64,000 nucleotides of DNA from Pseudomonas sp. FP198 (GTDB lineage Bacteria > Pseudomonadota > Gammaproteobacteria > Pseudomonadales > Pseudomonadaceae), in assembly GCF_030687895.1 (NCBI RefSeq), contig NZ_CP117452.1, forward strand, positions 5,323,001-5,387,000, in the 5' to 3' direction. Made by a program: the position numbers and the translations under genes. The notes under the pieces are model-generated. The model saw only the letters and a list, made by a program, of their open reading frames with translations, did no database searches and was not told where the DNA came from. Below, in pieces: positions 27,280 through 39,888 of the stretch; positions within the stretch are counted from its first letter, which is position 1; every line of letters starts with the position of its first letter.

Positions 27280-28557
27280 GTGAAAACCGCTGCCGCTCCA
27301 CTGGCCCATGAAATCCCGCCGCGCCCCCAGGATGATGCCGCTGCCGCGCTGGAGGATATCTATATCGAAAAAGGCACGCCGTTGTTCATGCGTACGGTGC
27401 TGGCGTTGTTTTGCGGCGGTTTTGCAACTTTCGCGCTGTTGTATTGCGTGCAACCGATGATGCCGCTGCTGTCGGCGGAGTTTTCCATCAACGCCGCCCA
27501 GAGCAGCTTGATCCTGTCGGTGGCAACCGGCCTGCTTGCCGTCGGCCTGTTGGTCACCGGTCCGATTTCCGACCGCATCGGCCGCAAATCAGTGATGGTC
27601 GCCGCGCTGTTCGCAGCGGCGCTGTGCACGATCGCCAGTGCGATGATGCCCACCTGGCAAGGCGTGCTGGTCCTGCGCGCCCTGGTGGGGTTGTCGTTAA
27701 GCGGATTGGCGGCGGTGGCGATGACCTACCTGAGCGAAGAAATCCATCCCAGGCACATCGGCCTGGCTATGGGGCTGTACATCGCCGGCAACGCCATCGG
27801 CGGCATGTGCGGGCGGCTGATCACCGGCGTATTGATCGACTTTGTCAGCTGGCATACCGCGATGCTGGTGATCGGTGGCCTGGCCCTGGTTGCGGCGGCG
27901 GTGTTCTGGCGGATCCTTCCCGAATCGCGCAACTTCCGCCCACGCTCGCTGCATCCACGCAGCCTGCTGGACGGTTTCACCCTGCACTTTCGCGACGCCG
28001 GGCTACCCCTGCTGTTTCTTGAAGCCTTCGTACTGATGGGCGCGTTCGTCACGCTGTTCAACTACATCGGCTACCGCCTGCTGGCCGCGCCTTACCATAT
28101 GGACCAGGCATTCGTCGGGTTGCTGTCGGTCGTGTACCTGTCCGGCATCTACAGTTCGGCCAAGGTCGGGGCCATGGCTGACAAGCTCGGCCGGCGGAAA
28201 ATGCTCTGGGCGACCATTGCGTTGATGCTGGCGGGCCTGCTGCTGACGCTGCTCACGCCGCTCTGGCTGGTGATCATCGGCATGCTGGTGTTCACCTTCG
28301 GTTTCTTCGGCGCGCACTCGGTGGCCAGCAGCTGGATCGGCCGCCGCGCCCTGAAGGCCAAGGGCCAGGCTTCATCGTTGTATTTGTTCAGCTATTACGC
28401 CGGCTCGAGTATTGCCGGTACGGCGGGCGGGGTCGCGTGGCACCTGGGGGGATGGAACGGAACCGGGCTGTTCATCGGCGCGTTGCTCTTGGTGGCATTG
28501 CTGGTAGCCATGAAACTGGCGAAGCTGCCGCCGCTCCCCGGCAACGCCCAAGGCTAG
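27280..28557 (+). CDS. MFS transporter (YnfM-like, 12 helices)
   Basis: A 425-residue major facilitator with twelve helices. The loop 2-3 signature is GPISDRIGRKSVMVAAL, and the matching motif in the second half is GAMADKLGRRKMLWATI. It resembles the YnfM/arabinose-efflux-like branch, so proton-driven export of a small molecule is likely; the substrate is unknown. I chose the GTG at 27280 because GAGG stands about eight bases upstream; an earlier in-frame start at 27232 would lie in the divergent promoter region. It is probably controlled by the adjacent LysR gene. Confidence 0.85.
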   Translation: MKTAAAPLAHEIPPRPQDDAAAALEDIYIEKGTPLFMRTVLALFCGGFATFALLYCVQPMMPLLSAEFSINAAQSSLILSVATGLLAVGLLVTGPISDRIGRKSVMVAALFAAALCTIASAMMPTWQGVLVLRALVGLSLSGLAAVAMTYLSEEIHPRHIGLAMGLYIAGNAIGGMCGRLITGVLIDFVSWHTAMLVIGGLALVAAAVFWRILPESRNFRPRSLHPRSLLDGFTLHFRDAGLPLLFLEAFVLMGAFVTLFNYIGYRLLAAPYHMDQAFVGLLSVVYLSGIYSSAKVGAMADKLGRRKMLWATIALMLAGLLLTLLTPLWLVIIGMLVFTFGFFGAHSVASSWIGRRALKAKGQASSLYLFSYYAGSSIAGTAGGVAWHLGGWNGTGLFIGALLLVALLVAMKLAKLPPLPGNAQG

Positions 28558-28583
28558 CTTCACTGACGCAATACCACCTGCGC

Positions 28584-29198
28584 TCACTGAATGAGCACGC
28601 CTACAGATTTCCTGAATGTCATCCGCCGTAGCACCCTGCGGCCGGAAGACTCATGCCAGACCACTGCGCAAATATGCAATGCGACGAGCAACGCAAGCGT
28701 CATGCAGGACAGGATGTGGAAGGTCAACGCCAAGTCGTTCAGTTGTACGTCATCCAGCGGCTGGGGAATCTGAACGAGCCCGAACAGGCTGATGGGTGTT
28801 GTCATCATCAGCACGCCGGAGGCCAGCACGACGCTGGTGACCAGGTAGATCACCGCATGTACCGCCAGCGCCAGGCTTTTATTCATGGACGATGCCGCAG
28901 TCCGGATCTCAAGGTTGGAGAAAAACAACCAGAGTCGCCAGGCAAACAACGGAATCAATACCGTTGTCAGTGAGACATTGAGCGATCCAATCCATTGTTT
29001 GATAAAGACGGGCACCGGGACATAGGCCACATAAAAACCGGATGCCAGCGTCCACAGAATAATGAAGGCCGATATCCAGTGCAGCAGTACCCGCGGTTTG
29101 GAATAGCTCGGAGGGCTTTCCTGCAGGCATTCGGGAAACAAGGGCAACGAAGAATCAAATCCTGCGATCGTGCTTCCCTTTAAAGTTCTGGTTTTCAT
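28584..29198 (-). CDS. Cytochrome b561-type membrane protein
   Basis: A 204-residue protein with four hydrophobic helices (about residues 38-60, 75-93, 110-132 and 158-182). His residues lie where b-type haem ligands are expected: RVLLHWISAF, LAVHAVIYLV, LTFHILSCM and LVALHICAVVWH. Prokaryotic cytochrome b561 proteins carry electrons from quinol in the inner membrane. The first 34 residues before helix 1 are longer than usual. Two inverted repeats lie upstream. It is convergent with the MFS gene, 26 bp apart. Confidence 0.8.
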   Translation of the reverse strand: MKTRTLKGSTIAGFDSSLPLFPECLQESPPSYSKPRVLLHWISAFIILWTLASGFYVAYVPVPVFIKQWIGSLNVSLTTVLIPLFAWRLWLFFSNLEIRTAASSMNKSLALAVHAVIYLVTSVVLASGVLMMTTPISLFGLVQIPQPLDDVQLNDLALTFHILSCMTLALLVALHICAVVWHESSGRRVLRRMTFRKSVGVLIQ

Positions 29199-29250
29199 AA
29201 AGTTTCAGACCACTCGTCAAGAAGAACGACAATCAAGTCGCTCTTGGAGT

Positions 29251-29270
29251 CGCGTAGATTGTTCTACGCG
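29251..29270. promoter_or_regulatory. Inverted repeat upstream of the cytochrome b561 gene
   Basis: CGCGTAGA-ttgt-TCTACGCG has two perfect 8-base arms with a four-base centre. It lies 52 bp upstream of the cytochrome b561 start. Position and symmetry fit an operator or a short RNA hairpin; the binding protein is not identified. Confidence 0.45.
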
Positions 29271-29293
29271 TCCTATCACGGGAGGCGAAACCT

Positions 29294-29320
29294 TACAGAG
29301 ACGTTGACGTATTCTCTGTA
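29294..29320. promoter_or_regulatory. Second inverted repeat, TACAGAGA...TCTCTGTA
   Basis: Perfect 8-base arms (29294-29301 and 29313-29320) separated by 11 bases, about 24 bp further upstream than the other repeat. Spacing of the arms by roughly two helix turns suits a dimeric regulator. Function unknown. Confidence 0.4.
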
Positions 29321-29430
29321 GGAAAAATCTGCACTGGCTAAGGGATTTTTCTTTGTTTGAACTTCTTAGTTAAAAATAGAAACTCTTAAACCTTAAAAAA
29401 GTTGTGATGAAACTTAGACGCAACTGGCAT

Positions 29431-29465
29431 AAAAAAACCTGCCCGGCATAAGTCCGGGCAGGTTT
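29431..29465 (-). terminator. Intrinsic terminator of hemE
   Basis: A 12-bp perfect stem (AAACCTGCCCGG at 29435-29446 with its complement at 29454-29465) with a seven-base loop. On the minus strand it is followed by a run of seven T. It lies 17 bp past the hemE stop. Confidence 0.9.
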
Positions 29466-29481
29466 CAGGGCGCCGCGACAC

Positions 29482-30549
29482 TTACACGTGATATTGCGCC
29501 GACAACTCATGCACCGCCCGCAGGAAAGCCCCGGCGTGCTCCGGGTCGACTTCCGGGGTGATCCCGTGACCGAGGTTGAACACGTGCCCGCTGCCCTTGC
29601 CATAACTGGCGAGGATGCGTCCGACTTCGGCACGGATGGCTTCTGGCTTGGCATACAGCACGGTCGGATCCATGTTGCCTTGCAGTGCGACTCTGCTACC
29701 GACGCGCTCGCGAGCGTTGCCGATGTCACAGGTCCAGTCCAGGCCCAGGGCGTCGGCGCCGGCATCGGCGATGCTTTCCAGCCACAGCCCGCCGTTCTTG
29801 GTGAACAGGATCACCGGGACTTTGCGACCTTCGTGTTCACGAATCAGGCCGCTGACGATCTTGCGCATATAAGCCAGGGAAAACTCCTGGTACGCCGCCG
29901 CCGACAGGTTGCCGCCCCAGGTGTCGAATATCTGCACTGCTTGCGCACCGGCCAGGATCTGGCCGTTGAGGTAGGACGTGACCGACTGCGCCAGCTTGTC
30001 CAGCAGCAAATGCATGGCCTGGGGATTGTCGTAGAGCATCGCCTTGGTCTTGCGGAAGTCTTTCGACGAGCCGCCTTCGACCATGTAGGTCGCCAGCGTC
30101 CACGGGCTGCCGGAGAAACCGATCAGCGGGACGCGGCCATTGAGTTCGCGACGGATGGTGCTGACGCCGTCCATGACATAGCCGAGGTCTTTCTGCGGAT
30201 CGGGAATCGGCAACGCCTCGATGTCGGCCAGGCTGCTGACGACTTTCCTGAAGCGCGGGCCTTCGCCAGTCTCGAAGTACAAGCCCTGGCCCATGGCGTC
30301 AGGGATGGTGAGGATGTCGGAGAACAGGATCGCCGCGTCCAGCTGCGGGTAGCGGTCCAGCGGCTGCATCGTGACTTCACAGGCGAACTGCGGGTTCATG
30401 CACAGGCTCATGAAGTCGCCGGCCTTGGCGCGACTGGCGCGGTACTCCGGCAGATAGCGACCGGCCTGGCGCATCATCCACACCGGGGTGACGTCTACAG
30501 GTTGCTTGAGCAGGGCGCGAAGGAAACGGTCGTTCTTCAGGGCAGTCAT
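29482..30549 (-). CDS. hemE: Uroporphyrinogen decarboxylase
   Basis: A 355-residue cytoplasmic haem-pathway enzyme that removes four carboxyl groups from uroporphyrinogen III to give coproporphyrinogen III. Signatures: [16 protein letters not shown] near residues 21-36, and the later [26 protein letters not shown] and [14 protein letters not shown] complete the active-site loops. Length is normal. A strong terminator follows. Upstream, a REP doublet separates it from gltD, so the two are probably separate transcripts. Confidence 0.97.
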   Translation of the reverse strand: MTALKNDRFLRALLKQPVDVTPVWMMRQAGRYLPEYRASRAKAGDFMSLCMNPQFACEVTMQPLDRYPQLDAAILFSDILTIPDAMGQGLYFETGEGPRFRKVVSSLADIEALPIPDPQKDLGYVMDGVSTIRRELNGRVPLIGFSGSPWTLATYMVEGGSSKDFRKTKAMLYDNPQAMHLLLDKLAQSVTSYLNGQILAGAQAVQIFDTWGGNLSAAAYQEFSLAYMRKIVSGLIREHEGRKVPVILFTKNGGLWLESIADAGADALGLDWTCDIGNARERVGSRVALQGNMDPTVLYAKPEAIRAEVGRILASYGKGSGHVFNLGHGITPEVDPEHAGAFLRAVHELSAQYHV

Positions 30550-30682
30550 GTCGGCATCCGGAAAAAAAGTGCGGGCATTTTCTCAGAGCGCGACGCAAAA
30601 GGCACGGCAAGAGCCGTGCCTTTTATCTATCGGGGCAATTTGTCGCGGTGCCACGCAATTTTCGCAACACCACAAAACACCT

Positions 30683-30770
30683 GTGGGAGCGAGCTTGCTC
30701 GCGATGAGGGCGGCACATTCAACATGTCCGTCGACTGATCCACCGCTATCGCGAGCAAGCTCGCTCCCAC
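30683..30770. repeat. REP doublet, GTGGGAGCGAGC family
   Basis: Arms at 30683-30705 (GTGGGAGCGAGCTTGCTC...) and 30748-30770 are exact complements. It lies between gltD and hemE, which point the same way. The middle CTTG variant and the closing CGAT are shared with the copy at 60565. Confidence 0.92.
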
Positions 30771-30801
30771 ATTTTGATCGCATTCCAGCTATAGAAAGTG
30801 A

Positions 30802-32253
<1,452 letters not shown>

Positions 32254-35200
32254 TCACTGCGGGTTGGCACGGGTGCTGGAAAGCAACGACTTCAGGTTGG
32301 CCGCTTTCGGCTTGACCAGCCAGAAACGACGCACGTAGTCATCGAGGTTCTCGGCGAGTTCACGACCCCACTCACTGTCGGTTTCCTCGACGTATTCGTT
32401 CAGCACGCGTTGCAGGTGGCTGCGGTAGGCTTCCATCGCCTCGCCGCTGATCCGCTGGATTTCCACCAGTTCGTGGTTGACCCGGTCGACGAAGCTGTTG
32501 TCCTGGTCGAGCACATAGGCGAAACCGCCGGTCATGCCAGAGCCGAAGTTGTAACCGGTCTTGCCAAGTACGCAGACGAAACCACCAGTCATGTACTCGC
32601 AGCAGTGATCGCCGGTGCCTTCCACCACGGTGTGGGCGCCGGAGTTACGCACGGCGAAGCGCTCACCCGCGGTGCCGGCGGCGAACAGTTTGCCGCCGGT
32701 GGCGCCGTAGAGGCAGGTGTTGCCGATGATCGCACTGTCCTGGGTCCGGTAGACACTGCCCTTGGGCGGAACGATGACCAGTTTGCCACCGGTCATGCCC
32801 TTGCCCACGTAGTCGTTCGCGTCACCTTCCAGGTACATGTTCAGGCCGCCGGCGTTCCAGACGCCGAAGCTTTGCCCGGCCGTGCCCTTGAAGCGGAACG
32901 TGATCGGCGCGTGAGCCATGCCCTGGTTGCCGTGCTTGCGGGCGATCTCGCCGGAAATCCGCGCGCCGATGGAGCGGTCGCAGTTGCAGATATTCAGCTC
33001 GAACTGAGCACCGCTCAGGTCATTGATCGCCGCAGCGGCCATGTCGACCATCTTCTCGGCCAGCTCGCCCTTGTCGAACGGCGGGTTGCGATCGACCTGG
33101 CAGAATTGTGGCTTGTCCGCCGGGATCAGGTCGCTGCCCAGCAACGGGGTCAGGTCCAGGTGATGCTGCTTGGCGGTCTGGCCTTCAAGCACTTCGAGCA
33201 GATCGGTGCGGCCGATCAGCTCTTCCAGCGAGCGCACGCCCAGCTTGGCCAGCCACTCACGGGTCTCTTCGGCCACGTAGGTGAAGAAGTTCACCACCAT
33301 GTCGACGGTGCCGATGTAGTGATCCTTGCGCAACTTCTCGTTCTGGGTCGCCACACCGGTGGCGCAATTGTTCAGATGGCAGATGCGCAGGTATTTGCAG
33401 CCCAGGGCAATCATCGGCGCGGTACCGAAGCCGAAGCTCTCGGCACCGAGAATAGCAGCCTTGATCACGTCGAGACCGGTCTTCAGGCCCCCGTCGGTCT
33501 GCACCCGGACCTTGCCGCGCAGGTCGTTGCCGCGCAAGGTCTGGTGGGTTTCGGCCAGGCCCAGTTCCCACGGCGCGCCAGCGTACTTGATCGAGGTCAG
33601 CGGCGAGGCACCGGTGCCGCCGTCGTAGCCGGAGATGGTGATCAGGTCGGCATAGGCTTTCGCCACGCCGGCGGCAATCGTGCCGACGCCGGCTTCCGCC
33701 ACCAGCTTCACCGAGACCAGGGCCTTCGGGTTCACCTGCTTGAGGTCGAAGATCAGTTGCGACAAGTCTTCGATCGAGTAGATGTCGTGGTGCGGCGGCG
33801 GCGAAATCAGCGTCACGCCGGGCACCGCGTAGCGCAGCTTGGCGATCAGGCCGTTGACCTTGCCGCCAGGCAACTGGCCGCCTTCGCCGGGCTTGGCACC
33901 CTGGGCAACCTTGATCTGCAGTACTTCAGCGTTGACCAGGTATTCCGGGGTCACACCGAAGCGGCCGGTGGCCACCTGCTTGATTTTCGAACTCTTGATA
34001 GTGCCGTAGCGCGCCGGGTCTTCGCCGCCTTCGCCGGAGTTCGAACGCGCACCGAGGCGGTTCATGGCTTCGGCCAGGGCTTCGTGGGCTTCCGGGGACA
34101 AGGCGCCCAAGGAGATGCCGGCGGAGTCGAAACGCTTGAGGACCGACTCCAGCGGCTCCACTTCGCTGATATCCAGCGGCGTGTCGAGGGTCTTGACCTT
34201 GAGCAGGTCGCGGATCATCGACACCGGGCGGTTATCCACCAGCGCCGTGTATTCCTTGAACTTGCCGTAGTCGCCCTGTTGCACGGCGGCTTGCAGGGTG
34301 TTGACCACGTCCGGGTTGTAGGCGTGGTATTCGCCACCGTGGACGAACTTCAGCAGGCCGCCCTGCTGGATCGGCTTGCGCGGGCTCCAGGCTTCGGCGG
34401 CCAGGGCTTTCTGCTCGGCTTCGATGTCGACGAAACGCGCGCCCTTGATGCGACTCGGGACACCACGGAAGCTCAGCTCGCAGACTTCTTCGGACAGGCC
34501 GATGGCCTCGAACAACTGCGCGCCGCGGTACGAGGCGATAGTCGAGATACCCATCTTCGAAAGGATCTTGAGCAGGCCCTTGGTGATGCCTTTGCGGTAG
34601 TTCTTGAACACCTCGTAGAGGTCGCCCAGGACTTCACCGGTACGGATCAGGTCGCCCAGCACTTCGTAGGCCAGGAACGGGTACACCGCCGAGGCGCCAA
34701 AGCCGATCAGCACCGCAAAGTGATGCGGATCGCGAGCCGTGGCGGTTTCGACGAGGATGTTGGAATCGCAGCGCAGGCCCTTTTCGGTCAGACGATGGTG
34801 CACCGCACCGGTGGCCAGCGAGGCGTGGATCGGCAGCTTGCCGGGCGCGATATGACGGTCGGTCAGGACGATCTGGGTGCGACCGGCACGCGCGGCCTCT
34901 TCAGCCTGATCGGCGACGTTGCGGATCGCCGCTTCCAGACCGACGCTTTCGTCGTAGTTCAGGTCGATGACCTGACGTTCGAAGCCGGGGCGATCGAGGT
35001 TGGTCAGCGAACGCCACTTGGCCGGAGAGATGACCGGCGAGCTGAGGATCACCCGCGAGGCGTGTTCCGGCGACTCCTGGAAAATGTTGCGCTCGGCACC
35101 GAGGCAGATTTCCAGGGACATCACGATAGCTTCGCGCAGCGGGTCGATCGGTGGGTTCGTCACCTGGGCGAACTGCTGGCGGAAATAGTCATACGGCGTG

Positions 35201-36702
35201 CGTACGCGCTGGGACAGCACGGCCATCGGCGTGTCGTCGCCCATGGAGCCGACCGCTTCGTAGCCCTGCTCGCCCAGCGGACGCAACACCTGGTCACGTT
35301 CTTCGAACGTCACCTGGTACATCTTCATGTACTGCTTGAGCTGGTCGACGTCGTAGAAAGCCGAGCCATGGTCGTTGTCTTCCATGGTCGCCTGGATGCG
35401 CAGGGCATTCTTGCGCAGCCATTGCTTGTACGGATGACGGGACTTGAGACGGTTGTCGATCGCGTCGGTGTCGAGGATCTGCCCGGTCTCGGTGTCCACG
35501 GCGAAAATCTGCCCAGGGCCCACGCGGCCTTTGGCGATAACGTCTTCGGGCTGGTAGTTCCACACGCCGATTTCCGACGCCAGGGTGATGAAACCATTGG
35601 TGGTGGTGACCCAGCGCGCCGGACGCAGACCGTTACGGTCGAGCAGGCACACCGCGTAGCGACCGTCGGTCATGACGATACCGGCCGGGCCGTCCCACGG
35701 CTCCATGTGCATGGAGTTGTATTCGTAGAAGGCGCGCAAGTCCGGGTCCATGGTTTCGACGTTCTGCCAGGCTGGCGGAACAAGCATGCGCACGCCACGG
35801 AACAGGTCGATGCCGCCGGTCACCATCAGTTCGAGCATGTTGTCCATGCTCGAGGAGTCAGAGCCCACGCGGTTGACCAGCGGGCCGAGCTCTTCGAGGT
35901 CCGGCATCAGGTCATTGGCGAACTTGGTGCGACGGGCCACGGCCCAGTTGCGGTTGCCGGTGATGGTGTTGATCTCGCCGTTGTGGGCGAGGAAACGGAA
36001 GGGCTGGGCCAGCGGCCATTTCGGCAGGGTGTTGGTGGAGAAGCGCTGGTGGAATACGCAGATCGCGGTTTTCAGGCGCTCATCGCTCAGGTCCGGATAG
36101 AAGGCGGTGAGGTCCGCCGGCATCATCAGGCCTTTGTAAATGATGGTCTTGTGGGAAAAGCTGCAGATGTAGTGGTCGGTGTCAGCGGCGTTGGCCACGG
36201 ACGAACGACGACGGGAGCTGAACAGCTTGATCGACATTTCCTGGTCGCTCAAACCTTCGCCGGCAATGAACACTTGCTCGATCAACGGCAGGCGCTCAAG
36301 GGCCAGACGGCCGAGGACGCTGGTGTCGATCGGCACTTTGCGCCAGCCGACCAGTTGCAGGCCGGCGGCGAGGATCTCGCGGTTCATGTTCTCGCGAGCG
36401 GCTTGTGCCTTTACCGGGTCCTGGTTGAAAAACACCATGCCCACGGCGTACTGCTTGGGCAGGGTCACGCCAAACGTTTCCTGGGCGATGGCCCGCAGGA
36501 ACTCGTCAGGCTTTTGAATCAGCAAGCCACAGCCGTCGCCGGTCTTGCCGTCGGCGTTGATCCCACCACGGTGGGTCATGCAGGTCAGGGCCTCAATGGC
36601 CGTTTGCAAAAGGGTATGACTGGGCTCGCCCTGCATATGGGCTATCAGGCCGAAACCGCAGTTATCCTTGAATTCATCTGGTTGGTACAGACCTGCTTTC
36701 AT
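32254..36702 (-). CDS. gltB: Glutamate synthase (NADPH) large subunit
   Basis: A 1,482-residue enzyme. The N-terminal glutaminase domain is of the Ntn type, with Cys15 ([12 protein letters not shown]) becoming the N-terminal nucleophile after removal of a short propeptide. The central and FMN-binding synthase domains follow. The 3Fe-4S cysteines lie around residue 1,100 in [15 protein letters not shown], and the C-terminal Gly-rich beta-helix ends the protein. Ammonia from glutamine is channelled to 2-oxoglutarate. I chose the ATG at 36702 ([11 protein letters not shown]); a GTG two codons earlier is possible. Operon with gltD. Confidence 0.97.
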   Translation of the reverse strand: MKAGLYQPDEFKDNCGFGLIAHMQGEPSHTLLQTAIEALTCMTHRGGINADGKTGDGCGLLIQKPDEFLRAIAQETFGVTLPKQYAVGMVFFNQDPVKAQAARENMNREILAAGLQLVGWRKVPIDTSVLGRLALERLPLIEQVFIAGEGLSDQEMSIKLFSSRRRSSVANAADTDHYICSFSHKTIIYKGLMMPADLTAFYPDLSDERLKTAICVFHQRFSTNTLPKWPLAQPFRFLAHNGEINTITGNRNWAVARRTKFANDLMPDLEELGPLVNRVGSDSSSMDNMLELMVTGGIDLFRGVRMLVPPAWQNVETMDPDLRAFYEYNSMHMEPWDGPAGIVMTDGRYAVCLLDRNGLRPARWVTTTNGFITLASEIGVWNYQPEDVIAKGRVGPGQIFAVDTETGQILDTDAIDNRLKSRHPYKQWLRKNALRIQATMEDNDHGSAFYDVDQLKQYMKMYQVTFEERDQVLRPLGEQGYEAVGSMGDDTPMAVLSQRVRTPYDYFRQQFAQVTNPPIDPLREAIVMSLEICLGAERNIFQESPEHASRVILSSPVISPAKWRSLTNLDRPGFERQVIDLNYDESVGLEAAIRNVADQAEEAARAGRTQIVLTDRHIAPGKLPIHASLATGAVHHRLTEKGLRCDSNILVETATARDPHHFAVLIGFGASAVYPFLAYEVLGDLIRTGEVLGDLYEVFKNYRKGITKGLLKILSKMGISTIASYRGAQLFEAIGLSEEVCELSFRGVPSRIKGARFVDIEAEQKALAAEAWSPRKPIQQGGLLKFVHGGEYHAYNPDVVNTLQAAVQQGDYGKFKEYTALVDNRPVSMIRDLLKVKTLDTPLDISEVEPLESVLKRFDSAGISLGALSPEAHEALAEAMNRLGARSNSGEGGEDPARYGTIKSSKIKQVATGRFGVTPEYLVNAEVLQIKVAQGAKPGEGGQLPGGKVNGLIAKLRYAVPGVTLISPPPHHDIYSIEDLSQLIFDLKQVNPKALVSVKLVAEAGVGTIAAGVAKAYADLITISGYDGGTGASPLTSIKYAGAPWELGLAETHQTLRGNDLRGKVRVQTDGGLKTGLDVIKAAILGAESFGFGTAPMIALGCKYLRICHLNNCATGVATQNEKLRKDHYIGTVDMVVNFFTYVAEETREWLAKLGVRSLEELIGRTDLLEVLEGQTAKQHHLDLTPLLGSDLIPADKPQFCQVDRNPPFDKGELAEKMVDMAAAAINDLSGAQFELNICNCDRSIGARISGEIARKHGNQGMAHAPITFRFKGTAGQSFGVWNAGGLNMYLEGDANDYVGKGMTGGKLVIVPPKGSVYRTQDSAIIGNTCLYGATGGKLFAAGTAGERFAVRNSGAHTVVEGTGDHCCEYMTGGFVCVLGKTGYNFGSGMTGGFAYVLDQDNSFVDRVNHELVEIQRISGEAMEAYRSHLQRVLNEYVEETDSEWGRELAENLDDYVRRFWLVKPKAANLKSLLSSTRANPQ

Positions 36703-37052
36703 AGACACTTTCTCACCAGGCTGCCTCTTGTCGAGGCAAATTTCTTTTCAATTCAGCCAGTTGCGTGCCGCGCCGAACGTACGCCAGCTTTGCGGGGGCA
36801 AAAGGGAGGTCATTGTACACACCGACACAGAGGCTCACAAATTTGACGACGAACTGTCGCAAATCCATGTCGCATTTGTGAAAGGTTTAAAGCTATATGC
36901 TGTGCTAGTCAAAACTTTTTTGGGTTCGACCGCTACGACTCAAACGCTACTGTGACGCAGACACCACAAGGCGCGCGGCCTGAAAGGTCGCCCGCCCTTG
37001 CGGAAATTTTGAGGTTGCCGGGAGAGGCGGCCAGGGTAAGGCCGCCGAATCA
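36703..37052. other. Intergenic region upstream of gltB
   Basis: 350 bp between gltB and the SPOR/AAA gene, both on the minus strand. A weak minus-strand promoter candidate is TTGACT (36907-36912) and TTAAAC (36885-36890) with a 16-bp spacer, which would give a leader of about 175 bases to gltB. Near the right end a 7-bp hairpin (37026-37046) follows the SPOR gene without a clear T-run. No gene, REP or other repeat was seen. Confidence 0.45.
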
Positions 37053-38639
37053 TCAGCGAGTTGCTGCCAGTTCCTGTTGGACGCTGGCGACAGTGCGAGG
37101 CCAAGGTTTACCAGCCTGAACCTTCGCTGGCAAGGCCTTGATGGCGGAAACGGCTGCGTCACGATTGGCAAAGCTGCCGTAGGTGATGACATACAGCGGC
37201 TTGCCGTTGAGCACTTTCTTGAAATAACGGTACTCGCCGCCCTGCTCCTTGACGAAGTTCTGCGCAGTGGCTTCGGAGCTGGTGCCGAGGATCTGCACCA
37301 CGTAGTTGCCCGGTGCCTGACCTGCGTACCAGCTACCGCCCGCGGCTTTGGCCGGGGTGGCGGCAGGCTTGGCCGCAGGCGCCGGTGCTGGCTTGGCCGC
37401 TGGGGCGGCCGGGGTCGGGGCCGGCTTGGCGGTGGCGACCTGGGTTGGCGCAGGCGTCGGTTTGGCGGCCGGGGCAGGTGTCGGCGTCGGTGCCGGACCG
37501 GCCGGCACGCCCGCAGGTGGCGCGGTGGTGGTCACGGTTGGCGGCACGTCGCTGCTGTCATCGATCGGCGGCGGCGCGCCGTCGTCGCCTTCGGTGATGC
37601 CTCCCGCGGCTTCTGCCAAGGGACCGCGCATGACCGGTTGCGATTGGCCGACCAGCGGCAGCGGCATAGGCTGGGTATTGCCGGCAAATTCCACCGCCGG
37701 CGCACCACCGTTGGCTTGCGGAGTGCCCTGGCCGAGAGGCAGCTGTGCCTGTTCGTTGGCAGGTGCGCCGGTGGTCGGTGCCTTGTTGCGACCTGGCATC
37801 AGCCAGGCGGCGGCCACCGCAACCACGACAACGGCGGAAATCGCCAATACGTGTTTCTTCGGCATGTTGAACCCCATACTTGGACGCTTCACCGCTGAGC
37901 GGCTGGCGATCATGATTTCGATCAGAGCATCTCGGGCCACCTGGTTGATATTGCCAGGCCAGCCGTCGGAGCTTTCGTGAATCTCAGAGATCTGATCCGC
38001 GGTGAAAAGTTCGATACCCCGGCCAGCCCCCTCCAGGCGCTGGGCCAGGTATTCACGGGTTTCTTCCTCGGTGTAGGGCGCGAGTTCGATAACGTGGAAA
38101 CGCTCTTCCTCGAGCTCCAACTGGTCCAGCTCGGCGATCAGTGACGACTCACCGAACAGGAACACATGGGGACGGCCTTCCGGCGCGCCGGCAGCCAGGG
38201 CCAGCAGCGCTTCCAGGGCCGATTCGTCGAGTTGTTCGGCATCGTCCACCAACAGGTAGACTTCCTGCCCGGTGAGCGCCAGCTGTACGATCTGATCGAG
38301 AATCGCGCCAATTTCCGCCTGGGCGACATTCAGAGCCTGGGCCACCTGGCGCAGCACACCCGCAGCATCACCCGCACCACGGGCCGATACCACCACGCTT
38401 TGCACCGACTGCTTGTTGGTACTGGCCACCAGGGCCTGGCGCAGCAAGGTCTTGCCACTGCCCTGGGGGCCGGTGACCACCAGCAGCAATTGGCTGTAGC
38501 GGGCCAGATGGTGCAACTGGCCCAGCACTGGCTTGCGTTGGGCAGGGAAAAACTTGAAGCCCGGGACCCGCGGAGCGAAAGGGTCATGACTCAATTGGAA
38601 ATGGCCGAGGAACGCCTCGTCGGCATGCAGACTAGTCAT
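37053..38639 (-). CDS. damX: AAA-type ATPase with membrane helix and C-terminal SPOR domain (DamX-like)
   Basis: A 528-residue protein in four parts. A cytoplasmic ATPase domain of the ExeA/GspA kind comes first (Walker A VTGPQGSGKTLLRQA, Walker B VYLLVDDAEQL). A single membrane helix lies at about 266-284 (HVLAISAVVVVAVAAAWLMP). A long periplasmic linker rich in Ala, Pro, Thr and Lys covers about 345-430. The SPOR domain (NYVVQILGTSSEATAQNFVKEQ to the end) binds denuded peptidoglycan at the division septum. In Pseudomonas it regularly follows aroB, here by 10 bp. It is DamX-like, though the name comes from the enteric protein. Confidence 0.82.
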   Translation of the reverse strand: MTSLHADEAFLGHFQLSHDPFAPRVPGFKFFPAQRKPVLGQLHHLARYSQLLLVVTGPQGSGKTLLRQALVASTNKQSVQSVVVSARGAGDAAGVLRQVAQALNVAQAEIGAILDQIVQLALTGQEVYLLVDDAEQLDESALEALLALAAGAPEGRPHVFLFGESSLIAELDQLELEEERFHVIELAPYTEEETREYLAQRLEGAGRGIELFTADQISEIHESSDGWPGNINQVARDALIEIMIASRSAVKRPSMGFNMPKKHVLAISAVVVVAVAAAWLMPGRNKAPTTGAPANEQAQLPLGQGTPQANGGAPAVEFAGNTQPMPLPLVGQSQPVMRGPLAEAAGGITEGDDGAPPPIDDSSDVPPTVTTTAPPAGVPAGPAPTPTPAPAAKPTPAPTQVATAKPAPTPAAPAAKPAPAPAAKPAATPAKAAGGSWYAGQAPGNYVVQILGTSSEATAQNFVKEQGGEYRYFKKVLNGKPLYVITYGSFANRDAAVSAIKALPAKVQAGKPWPRTVASVQQELAATR

Positions 38640-38649
38640 CGGAATCTTA

Positions 38650-39750
38650 TTAACCTTTAAGCTGAGCCAGGGCGCGGTAATCCGCTCCCAGCGTGGCCTG
38701 TAGAACCTCTTTCGGATAATCGTCGGTCACTACCGCTTCGCCCATGCGGCGCAGCAGCACCAGACGCAGACGACCGTCGATCACTTTTTTGTCGATTGCC
38801 ATGTGTTCAAGAAAATCCGCCTCGGTCATTTCTTCCGGCGGAACCACCGGCAACCCGGCACGTTGAAACAGGCGAATACCACGATCGCGTTCCTGCTGGC
38901 TGATCCAACCCAGGCGCGCGGACATTTCCAGGGCCATGACCGTCCCTGCGGCAACGGCCTCACCGTGCAGCCAGACGCCATAGCCCATATGGGTTTCGAT
39001 GGCATGACCGAAGGTATGGCCGAGGTTGAGCGTGGCCCGCACACCCGATTCGCGTTCATCGGCGCCGACCACGGCAGCCTTGGCTGCGCAAGAGCGCTCG
39101 ATCGCGTAAGTCAGGGCCTGCTGATCCAGCGCACGCAGGCGGTCGACGTTTTCTTCGAGCCAGCCGAGGAACGGCTCGTCGCAGATCAGCCCGTACTTGA
39201 TCACTTCAGCCAGGCCTGCGGACAGTTCACGGGCCGGCAACGTCTTGAGGGAGGCGGTGTCGATGAGCACCACGTTGGGCTGATAGAACGCGCCCACCAT
39301 GTTCTTGCCCAGCGGATGATTGATGCCGGTCTTTCCGCCCACGGACGAATCGACCTGCGATAGCAGCGTGGTAGGAATCTGGATGAAATCCACACCGCGC
39401 TGATAGCACGCCGCAGCGAACCCGGCCATGTCGCCGATCACGCCGCCGCCCAAGGCGACTACGGTGGTGCGACGATCATGACGCGCAGTCAGCAGGCCGT
39501 CGAAGATCAATTGCAGGGTTTCCCAGTTCTTGAACGCTTCACCGTCGGGCAACACGACGGAAATGACGGAAAAAGCTGACAGGCTGCGAGTCAAGCGTTC
39601 CAGGTATAAAGGAGCGACGGTTTCGTTGGTGATGATCGCGACTTGCCGTCCGGCGATATGCGGCGCCAGCAGTTCGGGCTGGTCGAGCAAGCCTTCGCCA
39701 ATATGAATCGGGTAGCTGCGCTCGCCCAGGTCGACCTTAAGTGTCTGCAT
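38650..39750 (-). CDS. aroB: 3-dehydroquinate synthase
   Basis: A 366-residue NAD- and metal-dependent enzyme closing 3-deoxy-arabino-heptulosonate 7-phosphate to 3-dehydroquinate, the second shikimate-pathway step. Motifs: [19 protein letters not shown] (NAD site), [15 protein letters not shown] and [12 protein letters not shown], which hold the zinc ligands. Length matches the family. It lies between aroK, 138 bp upstream, and the SPOR/AAA gene. Confidence 0.97.
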   Translation of the reverse strand: MQTLKVDLGERSYPIHIGEGLLDQPELLAPHIAGRQVAIITNETVAPLYLERLTRSLSAFSVISVVLPDGEAFKNWETLQLIFDGLLTARHDRRTTVVALGGGVIGDMAGFAAACYQRGVDFIQIPTTLLSQVDSSVGGKTGINHPLGKNMVGAFYQPNVVLIDTASLKTLPARELSAGLAEVIKYGLICDEPFLGWLEENVDRLRALDQQALTYAIERSCAAKAAVVGADERESGVRATLNLGHTFGHAIETHMGYGVWLHGEAVAAGTVMALEMSARLGWISQQERDRGIRLFQRAGLPVVPPEEMTEADFLEHMAIDKKVIDGRLRLVLLRRMGEAVVTDDYPKEVLQATLGADYRALAQLKG

Positions 39751-39888
39751 GTGTCCCCACAGTGAAGATGAAATCAGGCATCCCTACCTGCAATTAACGA
39801 AGTCCACGGTGTCTCAGTTAATGGCCATCCGCCACAACCCAGTCGAGCCAAAACGGGACGTCGAGGATAGCGCATTTCGCTCGGCGCA

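Noticed and set aside
32410..36846. Very long open frame on the plus strand opposite gltB
   Set aside because: It mirrors gltB codons in a high-GC gene where antisense stops are rare; the protein is low-complexity with many His, Gln, Arg and Val and no motif.
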